DNA from: Pictodentalium vernedei
Taxonomy: Eukaryota; Mollusca; Scaphopoda; Dentaliida; Dentaliidae
NCBI GenBank assembly: GCA_031216915.1
Contig: CM062289.1
Coordinates: 393,540,674-393,604,673, forward strand
Direction: 5' to 3'
DNA length: 64,000 nucleotides
Shown here: positions 20,922 through 31,580 of the stretch, one piece after another
Layout: each line of letters begins with the position of its first letter
Position numbering within the stretch: the stretch's first letter is position 1
Made by a program: the position numbers and the translations under genes
The notes under the pieces: generated by a model
What the model saw: the letters and a program-made list of their open reading frames with translations, nothing else
The model's database searches: none
Told to the model about the DNA's origin: nothing

Positions 20922-21528
20922 CACACAAGCAAAAGATGAAAGTGGATATTTTTTTCAATTTGGCGGCTTAATGTCCCTTTAAGCTACTTTTGTGCCTAAC
21001 CTATTCAGCCCAGTGCCACAAGAAAACGAACTCGACATTGTATAGGTATTGTTACTGGCAGTATCAACATAATAAGGGAAAGAGTTTGTCACAGAACAGA
21101 TATGTGAAATAAGTTTAAAGATGACTTCTTTGAAAAGGATATTCTTAATCTTTTACCAAACACAACTAGTCGAGACCACCTCCAGAAATTGTTTCTGAAT
21201 AACTGAAAAGTTTTATAGCAACTGGCATGACGGGGCTTCGAACCCACACCCAGAGTGTTTCCTTCGGCAACAACCACCTTTCGAAACTATACTGATTACG
21301 CACACTACTCGGTCACCGACAGACCCTAAAAGGGAATGAGAGTTAACCATATATATTATAGGGCTAGTGTGTGAATTCGAACCTTTACTGTGCCAGTCGC
21401 TATTAAGCAAGCAAGTAGGCCTTCACGGTATTCAAAGCTTAAAGCAACCTCTCTTGATTCTATGGCACTCATGAAATTTGAAAATTTCCAGTAGAATATC
21501 GTATGTGGAATTAAGTGATGTCTCTTCT
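20922..21528. other. Unannotated stretch
   Basis: The segment 21225-21415 contains GGGCTTCGAACCCACACCC, which could be an old box-B-bearing SINE remnant on the minus strand. Otherwise nothing is recognised. Confidence 0.25.
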
Positions 21529-22448
21529 TGGGCCCTGCGAATCACACATTTTCGATTCGAATCGACGATCTCGTCTATTATTCGAAATCGAATCGAACCT
21601 CAAATCGAATCAGCGACGTCTTGAAGTTGACCGATGTGGGAAGGGGTGCTATAAACCTGATTTTCTCCGACTGTGATGGCTCAAGTCCCGATTAATAGAA
21701 TAATCCAACTACATCATCATTCTACGAAGGCATGCCTTGATGGTGTAGTTGGAATATTACCCTGTAAGGATTTTTGTTCATAGTCGAGACTGCTTGGAAA
21801 CCTTTGCATTTATTTATTTATTGGTGTTTAAGGTCATATATTTCTGCACAATGGCTAACCATGACCGTGACAGTTTTACGGGTGGAGGAAGCCGGAGTAC
21901 CCGGAGAGAACCACCGAGCAACGGCGAGCAACTGTCAGCTCCCCAACATACCAACTCCACACAAGCAGGGTTAGCATTGGTTGAATACAGGTGCACCATC
22001 GACGTGTAGTACTTAGTACACAGCATCACCGTGCTTCCACGTTAGCAATGGGGGTGAAGTGTCTTGCCCAAGGACACAACGCGGTTGCCGCAGGTGGGAT
22101 TCGAACCGAGGACCTCTCGGCTTGCAGCCTGCACCTCTACCTACTGAGCCACCGCACCCCCAAATCTTTGCATTTAATAGTGGTAGGGACTAATGATATT
22201 GGAATTAGCATGGCTGGTGGCATAAGAACAGATGCTATTTATATTAATGTAGCGGAAGTTACCCAGTCGTTTATTTCAGTATTTATGTACGATTTCCATC
22301 TGAAACATTTCATGCACAGGTTTTGAGAGCCGATGAAGATGACTGATACGATGCTATATTCCTATGAAAAAGATTCGATTTCGAATCGAACCGAATATCT
22401 ACTTAAGATTCGAAATCGAATCGAATCACGAAACTTCATATGGCCCTA
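21529..22448. mobile_element. hAT-type element with 8-bp duplication, hosting a SINE
   Basis: The flanking 8-mers GTCTCTTC (21521-21528 and 22449-22456) are identical. The ends TTGGGCCCTGCG and the complement of TAGGGCCATATG are followed by long ATTCGAATCGA-type subterminal repeats at both sides (21545-21615, 22365-22430). The interior holds a hairpin at about 21700-21758 and a SINE. No transposase is seen. Confidence 0.8.
21812..22161 (-). mobile_element. tRNA-headed SINE, type 1, full length
   Basis: The head at its right end on the + strand reads GGGGGTGCGGTGGCTCAG in complement, with box B GGTTCGAATCCCACC. The body and tail are complete. The duplication is AAAYCTTTGCATTT at 21798-21811 and 22162-22175 (one mismatch). 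It is inserted in the hAT-type element. Confidence 0.9.
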
Positions 22449-22454
22449 GTCTCT

Positions 22455-22625
22455 TCTGATATGAAAAAAAGTTTTATATTTCAGCCCTCAATATATATCT
22501 CATGACCTCTCACTGGAACGAGCTCATTCCACTGAAGAATCATAAGGTATATTTTGGTCTTTTGGAGACATAAATGGAAAATATAAATCTGAACGACCAT
22601 TTCCGTGAGTAGTGCTGTGTGTATT
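22455..22625 (+). mobile_element. Degenerate subfamily-B MITE
   Basis: TCATGACCTCTCACTGGAAC and GAGCTCATTCCACTGAAGAA, then a GTATATTTTGGTC arm, are present. The ends are lost. Confidence 0.5.
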
Positions 22626-22714
22626 TATCAGCTGCGTTAGATAAATACAATATCTAATGATTCATGAGTTGATATGAAATTTGTGAACCCAGTTCACTAA
22701 AACTGACCTGAGTC

Positions 22715-23302
22715 CAGGGGCGTGCTGGACCAAGAAAAGTTAGGGGTAAATGCGGCAAGGGGACCCCCAGATCCGGAGAAAATTTTGATTTTTCGAACTG
22801 AACGAACGCGGCTTACTTGCATCTGAGCGATTAATGGCAGAACACACAGAGAACATTTCGATGGCATTTTTATCTCATCTTTATTAATTATTCGGCATAT
22901 GGTTCTACCGGAGGTGGGGTGGGTGTGGGGGGGGGGGGGGGGGGGGGACATATCGGGAGAACCATAGTTCGGCCCAATCGGAGAAAATTTTGATTTTTGA
23001 AATTGAAGGAACGCTCTTTGCTTTCACCTGAGTGATCAATGGCAGACTAGACTGCTGGTATATCGAAATGTCCTCTGTGTGGACTGCCATTGGCAGTCCA
23101 CATAGAGAACATTTCGATATTCCGACAGTCTTTGTAATCAGATCCATTTCGCCTTTTGGTCATTTTCACGAAACTTCACACATCAACAGGTGTTGGTCTG
23201 TCTCAATCTTGGGGTCCCAACGGGTGGGTGGGGGGGGGGGGGGGGGTGGTGGGGTGACACCGGAAATTTTCCCCGGTGGACCATGCCGCCAGCCCACCTC
23301 TG
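22715..23302. mobile_element. Possible hAT-type element
   Basis: The ends CAGGGGCGTGCTGGACC and the complement of CAGAGGTGGGCTGGCGG are inverted, but the flanking 8-mers match at only 5 of 8 positions. The interior has two G-runs (22926-22947, 23226-23246) and a hairpin at 23060-23122 (TATCGAAATGTCCTCTGTGT / complement). Confidence 0.45.
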
Positions 23303-23324
23303 CCTGCGAGGAAGTTTACCGAGG

Positions 23325-23658
23325 CTCAAGTAGATTTTATTTAATCTTATTTGATTTACAAAGATTGGCGAACAAGTTATGCAACTTATATTAACGCCTC
23401 TCCTTGGCCCAATGGCGCAGGTGTGTGGGGTGACCTTCGTAGCGGCCTCGCCCTTCTCGAATACTACGAAGGAATCATTCGCCTGCACCATTGGGCCAAG
23501 GAGAGAACGGTACGCTGTGGCAGCATCAACCCCACAATTGATGCTGACAGAGGTTGTTCGGACACCTCGAGAACTTTTTTAACTGACCGAGGATCGATCC
23601 CGGGACCTCTGGCAAAAGAGATCAGCGCATTTATCCACTCGGCCACCACTCTCTAAAC
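23325..23658 (-). mobile_element. SINE family 2, full length
   Basis: On the minus strand the head is GGTGGCCGAGTGGATAAATG with box B GGGATCGATCC. The body follows, then an inverted repeat (CCTTGGCCCAATGG at 23402 and CCATTGGGCCAAGG at 23488), then a GATTAAATAAAA tail. It is the only complete copy of this family here. The class II tRNA-like head distinguishes it from the main SINE. Confidence 0.8.
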
Positions 23659-23749
23659 ATTATCTTCCAAAATAGATTTTAGTGGACGAGGTTTAGAAAT
23701 TTCACATCAAATAGTGATTATTTGAGATTCTTTTTACCATTTAATGTGT

Positions 23750-23900
23750 AATTTAACTCTAACTATTTTTTATATTGTTTGCCTCGAAAACATAGCTTAT
23801 GGCCCTCTTTGGGACGAAGCCGTCTAGCGCCTTCCATCTAGGGGTAATCAGCTATGTTTTCGAGGCATGAAATTAAAATGTTTTAGTTATTTGGAAAATG
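23750..23900 (+). mobile_element. Diverged MITE related to subfamily B
   Basis: Inverted arms GCCTCGAAAACATAGCTTAT and ATCAGCTATGTTTTCGAGGC surround a decayed hairpin. The termini are not recognisable. The segment 23901-24318 shows nothing clear. Confidence 0.45.
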
Positions 23901-24318
23901 ATCATTTTGCTGTACTGCATGACAGCCAACAATAATGTAAAAACCATGTCAAGAGAAATGCATCCTACCAAGAGAGTTTTTAAGGAAGAATTATTGAAAA
24001 TATATTGTTCAGGGCAATATAAAAGGGGGAATTATTGGCCGTATGGTGACTTAAGGGTTAAGTGGTTTGAAATTCAAAATAAAATGCTTACCTGAATTTT
24101 CCTCCATTTTTTATTTTTATTTTTGTTCAACTCTCTGCCTTCGGAAAACCTGTGTGCATAAGTTCACAGTCATACCTATATCCAGGGCCGAATACAGGGT
24201 TGTTGTAAGGTCGAAAGGGAAGGTAATAAAAGAAGGTAAACAGAGGTTTCAGTAAACACAATCTACCAAAAACATGGCATCTTTGGAATTTTAACCCAGT
24301 CAACAGAGTATGCATTCA

Positions 24319-24533
24319 TTTTTGCGTTAATCCTCTACGACGCACCACTTACTATCGACACTTGTGAAACAAATTTTCTGAATAACTAAATATTTGTATT
24401 TTTACCTTGAAAACATTGCTTCAATAAAGAGGCATAAGCTTTCCTTTATGGGGGCACAACTAGGAAAACGTATTGAAATTTGAATGACGCTGGCCGGATA
24501 TAGCCGCTGCTTTGGGCTTGCTGTTAACAGATT
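24319..24533 (-). mobile_element. Degenerate subfamily-B MITE
   Basis: The block order follows B: ACACTTGTGAAACAAATTTT, GAATAACTAAATATTTG, CTTGAAAACATTGCTT, then GACGCTGGCCGGATATAGCC. The hairpin centre is lost. Confidence 0.5.
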
Positions 24534-24699
24534 TGGCAGTCGACGAGCAGAACACGCGATCAGCATCAAAATCATAACGATGAAAACCAGTGGTGATTGA
24601 TTCTTCAATCCCATTGTACGTTAGCATCAAATTATTATAGAAATTCTCTTTAAATGCGACCCCCCTCCCATCCCCATCCCCCCCCCCCCCCCATCCCTG

Positions 24700-25345
24700 A
24701 CTTATATTGTCTTTAAAATCGACTTTCAATAAAGTTATCTCCACGGGAATTATTAGACACATGAGGAAGGTCCAACTGAGAAGCAAGTAACTGTTGGGAA
24801 AACATCTGTGTCCTATGACATCAGTAGAAAATAAAGCCAAGTTTCCTTTTGTTACTTTTAATAGACGAAAATAACAGACAGCTCCCGGAGCTGTCTGTTG
24901 GTTTCGTTTATTAAAAGTAAGAAAAGAAAAGGACAGTGTCTGTGTTATATATCACGAGGCGTACACTGTTGATCTGATGAACAGAAAAACATGTTACCGA
25001 ACATCAAAAGATGATAAAAACGCCGTTTCCTTATTTTTAAAAGAGATTTCAACAGAGAATTAGAGTCACCCGTTCAAACTCACAGAGAATTATATTTTAG
25101 AAAACCAGCTTCTGTATATCTGTTCTACTAGACAGGAAATGCCTGGAGTATGTGAAATAATGTGCACATCGATATAAAGATCTGCTAACATTTAGAAATT
25201 TGAATCTTTATATGAAATTCCCATATCCTTAGTGTTAGATTTACTGGCGGCTTTAGGAAATTAAGGGGAGGTTACATTCCGTAAATCTCTTCCAATGACG
25301 ACAATTATCAGCCAAGCCGCCCCTGTAAATCAATTTTCGCCACAG
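24700..25345 (+). repeat. Dispersed repeat H, copy 2, with empty TTAA site
   Basis: This matches 3815-4440 and 55575-57575. Its left part (24716-24919) also matches 32884-33085 in reverse complement, including the hairpin at 24852-24919 (ACTTTTAATAGACG / CGTTTATTAAAAGT). The TTAA at 25037-25040 is unoccupied, while the same site holds a MITE in both other copies. The C-run at 24663-24693 lies just upstream. Confidence 0.7.
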
Positions 25346-25523
25346 TTTGTCAGGTGGGTTACATGTCCCAAGTATGAGACATTTCTAAACTTCGCAATGC
25401 AATATTCGCCGGGGTTCCACATGTACTGAGAGGTGACGGGTTTACTCACTGTATCTAGTAAATTACGTATACGGTTGATGAAAAGTACTGGAACTTTTGG
25501 GGAAGCATGGGTGGATGAGGAAT

Positions 25524-25803
25524 CTATTCATTTATTCATTCATTGGGGTATAACTACATTTTCAACAGCCAGGTGTATATCCTCCCGGAAAGTTTTATGG
25601 TTTTAGAGGACCTAAGTTCTGGAAGAGGACCATTGCGCAACGGTCAGTAAATATCTAACTTTCCAACTGACTGCCCCAACACAAGGAAGGTTAGCATTGT
25701 TTGGGCGTATTTGTACCGTCGACATTCAGTACGATGCGCCTCGGTACACTGCACAACCGTGCGCCCATTTGGGTGAAGTGTTTTAAACAATGACACAACG
25801 CAA
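25524..25803 (-). mobile_element. Diverged SINE with the second tail type
   Basis: In complement the body blocks are recognisable (TTGTGTCATTG, ACACTTCACCC-like, GTCGACGGTACAAATACG). The tail end is TTATACCCCAATGAATGAATG. The head is lost. The flanks 25346-25523 and 25804-26407 hold nothing recognisable. Confidence 0.55.
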
Positions 25804-26407
25804 GCGATATGGTGAGTAACAGTTACAAAAAATTGGAATGAGATTTATTTTCAAATAGGGTAGAAACAGATGGGTACAAAGAACCCATGCCTCTCACCAA
25901 AATCTTTCCAGAAATAGGAGAGTGGGAGATAGATTACCAATATTTTTTACCCTGTTTTCAAATTAGTCATTGTAATATTAATTGTTTGGACATTTTTCAA
26001 AACACCCCAAAACGATAAAGAAAACATTTCCTGTCGTTTTTGCATATTTTCATACATTTTGTATTTCTAGACTGAGAAAATGTGGGGTTTTAAATTTAAA
26101 CAATACTCATTCTGGACACACAAAAAGTGTTTTTATTCATATTTACTCTTCTGAAACAGTAATTCGTGACAATGCCAACACCGTCACACATGCAGTCAGC
26201 GCAGTGACAACATTGGGTATAACGGCTCTGACTGTTATGACGTTGACAAAAATACTAATTTCATCATTTATATGAAGAATTGTGGGCGGGTGTTGCAAAA
26301 TCACTGAACGGAAAGGAAATATGTGCATTTTAGTATTTCTTATAAAAATATTTTGTGTGTGATAAATTCGTAGATATAGTGTCTATCCGTTATGGAGCTG
26401 ACTTGGA

Positions 26408-26654
26408 TTAACTCTTAACCCGCTGAGTATTTTCAGTATATTTTTATTCAAATCTAGTCATGGCTGCTGTAAAGCAGCCGTGACTAGATTTTATGAAAAA
26501 TTCATCTATTCTAAACTCGACAAATCATTGGTGAAAAAATCCATTCAATTCACCAAAGAAAATTTGGTTAAAGGTGCCCAAATAACCCTTATTTCAGTGC
26601 AAGGGAAGTTCTGCCCTGGGCAGGAATATTGAACAGCAGCATGCAAGGAGTTAA
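26408..26654. mobile_element. TTAA MITE, family D, unoccupied copy
   Basis: TTAA lies at 26408-26411 and 26651-26654. The left end is CTCTTAACCCGCTGAGTATT. The hairpin TCTAGTCATGGCTGC / GCAGCCGTGACTAGA is at 26452-26488. The internal TTAA at 26568-26571 is the site that holds a 610-bp composite in the copy at 37098-37949. Confidence 0.8.
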
Positions 26655-26781
26655 TTCCATTGTGTAATTTCTATTTATTCATATTTAAATCAAATGACAT
26701 GCACATTTTCAAATTCTTCAAACAATGGACGATGTCACATTTACAAGGGAATTAATTCTGAGAATTAAAGTAGCATTCCAC

Positions 26782-27046
26782 TTCATCTCCAATGCCCGTG
26801 TGGGGGCACGATGACGCCGTGTACTAAGGCGTACTGCACGTCGATGGTACGCATGTCTTCAACCAGTCTAACCCTGCTTGTGCTGCAGTGCGGAGTTACG
26901 ATGTTGGGGAGCTGGCAGCTGCTCGTCGCGTTGCTCGGTGGTTCTCTCCGGGTACTCTGGCTTCCTCCACCCGTAAAACTGTCACGGTCATGATTAGCCA
27001 TTGTGCATAAATATGTGACCTTAAACATCAATAAATAATAATAAAT
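26782..27046 (+). mobile_element. 5'-truncated SINE with 13-bp duplication
   Basis: The body from GTGTGGGGGCACGATGACGC to the ATCAATAAATAATAA tail is present, without head. The direct repeats AGTAGCATTCCAC at 26769-26781 and 27047-27059 are perfect. Confidence 0.95.
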
Positions 27047-27396
27047 AGTAGCATTCCACACTTCCGCCAATTCTACCAAAGTATCCATTTTATCTGTCAT
27101 TATGGTGCTGACATTTGAAAATAGGGACACATAAAGCGTTATTGCATTTGGATGGGCAATGTCTTTAGCATGAACTGAGAAAACTTCAGCGTGAAACTTG
27201 TTGTATGTACAACGCATTTTGTGTTGTAGATACATTCGAGACATTTATATATTGAGGCTGGACACACCGGACTTTCCAGCACAGGCAAGGGGTCACGCAA
27301 CGATGCTGATGTTTTTGGGTCTTGTGCTATAAAAAAAATCCGAAAGGTACTAATAATATTCACATAAATGCTGCAATCAATGATCGGAAACAACAT

Positions 27397-27398
<2 letters not shown>

Positions 27399-27431
<33 letters not shown>
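27399..27431. repeat. Poly-A run
   Basis: A stretch of about 33 A on the + strand follows no recognised retroelement. Confidence 0.9.
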
Positions 27432-27433
<2 letters not shown>

Positions 27434-27518
27434 GCAAATACATCAAGATATTTGCTTATTCATCTCACTTCCTGAAATCGCCCAGCTACTGGGACAGTCA
27501 CTCTTTTGTCTCAATTTA

Positions 27519-27621
27519 TTTATTTATTCATTGGTGTTTAAGGTCACATACTTATGCGCTGTGGCTAATCGTGACCGTGACAGTTTTACGGGTGGAGGAA
27601 GCCGGAGTATCAGGAGAGAAC
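27519..27621 (-). mobile_element. Strongly 5'-truncated SINE
   Basis: Only the last 100 bp of the SINE (tail to GGAGGAAGCCGGAGTA-type body on the + strand) are present. The flanking CTTTTGTCTSAAWTTA repeats (27503-27518 and 27622-27637) are the near-perfect duplication. Confidence 0.85.
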
Positions 27622-28020
27622 CTTTTGTCTGAAATTATTGATAACTAGTTTTAGTCGATGGTTGCTGACACGGTTCATTTCAAACTCCAAGCAACATTGC
27701 CTCTCCTCGCTACGTTAGATACAACGGATACAACACTGCTAAAGGTTGTTCAATCTGCAAGATTCTTGCAGATTGCCCATCGTGTGGTATGGGTTCTTCA
27801 CTTTTCATTGGGCACATTTTAAATTGCTCCGATTGGATTTACGGAGAAGGAAGTTTCAAAAATACTTTTTGAATTACAAAGAAATAGTAACTGAAATAAA
27901 TATAGCCAGCGCACGAAGACACGGTGTGGCGTGTTATTGTAAATTATTACTACTTAGAGTGCTTTCTCGAGTATATTGACAGAGTTTATCGGGGGATAAA
28001 ACTCCGCAATTCACGACGTC

Positions 28021-28094
28021 ATGCAACCGGAAGCGAGCAGCGTGCGTTAATGAAAACAAAATTCATTAACAGCCCGCCGCCCGCTTCCGGTCAT
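28021..28094. repeat. GC-rich inverted repeat
   Basis: ATGCAACCGGAAGCGAGCAG pairs with the complement ending CGCTTCCGGTCAT. No repeat partner is seen in the window. The segment 27638-28020 holds nothing recognised. Confidence 0.6.
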
Positions 28095-28361
28095 GGTTCT
28101 AATAGTAATAACACGATTGTGTCGGGCATTCCGCTTTACTAACGGTTCGTGAAGACTGAATTGCAGCCCAATAAACCGGCCCTCGAGCTGTTATTCATTC
28201 CTCTCAGACCGTTAATAAACTGTAACGCCCTCTAAACCAGGGCAACGGAGCCGGGGGGGGGGGGGTGGGGGAGAGCACACTTTTTTCACCAGTTATAGGT
28301 ACCCGAGCGGCATTTTCCGACATAACGTACACAATCCCTAGGATACCTTCTGGAGAATCCC

Positions 28362-28516
28362 TTTTTTGTCATATGTGCTTATGTGAAAAGGCGCAATGTG
28401 ACACTATGTGCCCTAGCACATAAGCACATGCTTTATGTGCCGATATGTGCTTATGTGAAAAAGCACAATGTGACACAATGTGCCCCAGCACATAGGCACA
28501 TACGACCAAAAAGGGA
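28362..28516. repeat. Tandem duplication inside an inverted repeat
   Basis: Two units of about 66 bp (GTGCTTATGTGAAAARGC, CAATGTGACAC, ATGTGCCC) follow each other. The units are themselves inverted (TATGTGCTTATGTG / CACATAAGCACAT). Flanking TTTTTTGTC and GACCAAAAAGG extend the symmetry. A G-run lies at 28251-28267. Confidence 0.7.
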
Positions 28517-28574
28517 TTTCATAGCCTCAGGTGTTTTCCAAAAGGGATTCTTAAAATGGGATTCCTATCCGACT

Positions 28575-28800
28575 CCGATATGTGCCACCATAGAAACCAA
28601 GATGGCGGCTTCCAGTATACAAAATGGACGACGGAAACACGTATCACCCTAACAATACACGCTGCGCATGCGCACTAACAACACATATCACTATGGGGAT
28701 GACGTCACAACATGGCCGTTTACGCGGGTTACCATGACAACACAACATGGCGCCACTGAATCACGTGACATGACGTCACTTCCGGGGTCCGGCACCGGGG
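28575..28800. promoter_or_regulatory. Dense promoter-motif cluster (NRF1, CRE, YY1, RFX, E-box, ETS)
   Basis: In 225 bp I read YY1-like AAGATGGCGGC, a consensus NRF1 palindrome TGCGCATGCGCA, two full CREs (ATGACGTCA), an RFX X-box-like GTTACCATGACAAC, a CACGTGA E-box and an ETS/GABP-like ACTTCCGG. This combination is typical of TATA-less housekeeping or bidirectional promoters. No gene is visible within 1 kb on either side, so it could be a promoter for an unrecognised transcript, an enhancer, or regulatory sequence carried by a repeat (compare 2095-2360). Confidence 0.45.
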
Positions 28801-28840
28801 TCCGGCAAATGTGAGGTGAAACATACCAGACATACTACTA

Positions 28841-29026
28841 GCGCTATTCTCAAAACTCGCCAATTAATTTTCATTATATGTTCATTTTTTGTCTCAAAAA
28901 CGTACTTTATGATCCCTGTTTGGAACGAGCTCCTAAGTTTTTGAGACAAAAAAAATGAAAAAGATTAGTTATTCCGTAATTTTGTTTGCAAGGGTCGTCT
29001 GCTTTTCATGTTAGGTAAAGGGTTAA
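28841..29026 (+). mobile_element. Subfamily-B MITE, partial
   Basis: This begins inside the left arm (GCGCTATTCTCAAAACTCGC) and ends normally with GTTAGGTAAAGGG-TTAA at 29023-29026. Half of the central hairpin is deleted. Confidence 0.8.
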
Positions 29027-29310
29027 ACTCGTACTTTTTGTCGAAAGAAAGACAAGTGGTGGTTGTTCGTGGAATAGTGGTAAGGTTCGGGTGGAGTGTT
29101 TATCAGTGAGACATGGAAAAAAGCATTGTGTGCTATGTTCTTCACTCAATACATGTTTTTGAATAAAATTTTCGGCGCATCTAATATTACCACATAGAAC
29201 AACCTAGAAAACCATTTTGCATAGAACTATATAGAACCACAGAGAGCCACAAAATACCGCCAGTAACTGCTTAGAATCACGTAGACTTAAAATTTATTAA
29301 AACTAATTTA

Positions 29311-31580
29311 AGGAAAATCTGTGAAAAAGTTCTCCTGAAATCGGTTTTCACTAATTTTCATCAGAATAATCTTCTATATAAATATCAGACCGGCTTCATT
29401 CCTGGCCACTGCACTACGTTTCAACTTCTTGAACTATACCATTCGTTATGTCAGTCACTAGATGAACGACTGATGACTTGTGCTACCTTTTGTGACATCA
29501 CAAAGGCCTTCGAGAGGGTATGGCATAAAGGTCTTCTCAATAAATTAGAGCACTATGGAATCTCAGATCCTCTGTTAAAATGGTTTGACAGTTACTTGAA
29601 AAATCGTAAACAACGAGTATTGGGGAATAACACATACTCTCCATACAAGCTGATACAAGCTGGAGTTCCTCAAGGATCTGTCCTGGGACCCTTCCTTTTT
29701 TAGTCTATATCAACGATATTGCAGACAATTTAGAATCCCTTACGAGCTTGTTTGCTGATGATACATGTCTCACAAACGGTAAAAGCTCCAGTTCTGAACT
29801 AACAACCATACTGAATAATGATCTGGCCAAAATATACTCCTGGTCTCAGAAGTGGCTGGTATCCTTCAACCCATCTAAAACGCAAGCTGTCTACTTCTCT
29901 CGAATCCCTAATCATAACCATCCAGATTTGTTCTTTAACGAAACTCCGATAAATTTCTCGGATTCACATAAACATCTTAGTTTAATCCTACTTGAAATGG
30001 GATCGCCGTCAAACTTGAAATGGGATCGCCGGATAGCAGAATTTTGCAAAAAAAGTTAATGCACGTTTGTCCATCTGAGAAAACTCAAGTATAAACTTGG
30101 GAGGAAAACTCTGGAATAAATATATTTCTCATTCATCTTGCCACTCATTGATTACGGTGATACAGTCTGGGACTGTGCTCCTAGGTGTCTTCTAATGAAA
30201 CTAGACCGACTACACCACGATGCAGCAAGAATAGTGTCTGGTCTCACACAATCTGTTTCATCCGAGCGTATACTCTTGGAACTTGGATGGCGCTCACTCT
30301 CTGAGAAAAGGCACCATCGCAAACTGTGTGCTTTTTAAAATATCTAATAACGATGCTCCAGATTACCTTGTTGAATTATTACCTCGTACTGTGGGAGAAA
30401 CAGCAAATTACAATTTACATAATTCTAACAACTTATCTATGTACCAAGCGCGGACAGAACAATTTTCAAATACATTCTTCCCTTCATCTTCCAAAATTTG
30501 GAATGAGCTTCCAACTAACACCAAAACTGCGTTAACACTCTCTGTATTTAAAGGCAACCTTGCTAAATTGAACCCTTCCGTCAAACCACCTTCATATTTC
30601 TATACAGGAAGCAGGAAAGGAAACGTTCTCCACTGCAAACTACGAAACTGTTGCAGTGATTTAAACCACGACAAATTTAACAATTTTATCTCCTCTACCC
30701 CACAATGTACCCGTGGCAATCCCCAAGAAGACGCACACCATTTCTCTTTCAATGCCCGAACTACCACCCTCAAAGATTGACCTTTCTAAATGCTGTTATC
30801 ATGTTCAATATATTTAATGTCGATGAGCTACTTTACGGAATAATCGGTTTAACAACAAAGCAAAACGAACTTTTATTCAGGAAAGTTCAAACATTCATCC
30901 TTGTAACTAGCCGATTTGAATAACATCACCTGAACCCAAACGATGCATAATGCACCCTTGGTTGTGTACTAGCGTGCGTTGGGACAACGTGGCGTGTTGT
31001 GGGACTGCATTTTAATTTCCACCAATTTGTTCTTAAATTACACGCTCTCTTTATGTAAAGACGATAGAGATCCAATAATGCAAAACTCACGTCGAGCCTA
31101 GACAACTGCAATCCTTCACTCTCTAATCCTATAACTCTTTAACACTTTGAGCCCCGGTGACCCTTTTTCGGGCAAAGCCCGTGAAACACCCCATTTTCCC
31201 TGACAAAATAATGTTAAATAAATAAGTAGTGCAGACCAATCACTGTTTCCAACGTGTGGCCCCAAGGCTCCTCGTTGGAAATATTGATTGGTAAGCTCTA
31301 AAATATTGAAAAAGACCCTTCCAGCTAATTCTACTGAATTGATGTGGGAGATACCACTGGAGCTCAAAACGGTTAAATCCTTATCTCTCTAAATCTTCAA
31401 ATCTTCAACCCTTTAGCTGATGACTAAACTAATTCTTAGTATTTCTATATTGTATATAATTGTGCCGCAAATGTTTAATTATTCTTGTCTAAGGAGGGGA
31501 GTTTTTGTAAGTTGTGATAACTTGTTCTCCGATCCTTTTTGCTGTATATAGTGGCAAATAAAATATGTTTAAACTAATAT
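29311..31580 (+). mobile_element. Jockey/CR1-group LINE ORF2, 5'-truncated and broken
   Basis: RT motifs run in order: YQTGFIPGHCTTFQLLELYH, DITKAFERVWHKGLLNKLEH (A), AGVPQGSVLGPFLF (B), FADDT (C, about 29751-29767) and WLVSFNPSKTQAV. The C-terminal part follows with DYGDTVWD, ARTEQFSNTFFPSSSKIWN, LHCKLRNCCSDLNHDKFNNF and FILVTSRFE up to 30923. A stop at 29701 and frameshifts near 30055, 30290 and 30750 inactivate it. The 3' UTR (to about 31580) ends AAATAAAATATGTTTAAACT, shared with the fragment at 55697-56321. A family-C MITE sits in the UTR. Confidence 0.9.
31139..31376. mobile_element. TTAA MITE, family C
   Basis: TTAA lies at 31139-31142 and 31373-31376. The left end CACTTTGAGCCCCGG and right CTCAAAACGG are diverged from the 14301 copy. 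The central palindrome (ACCAATCACTGTTTCCAACG / CGTTGGAAATATTGATTGGT) is retained. Confidence 0.8.
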
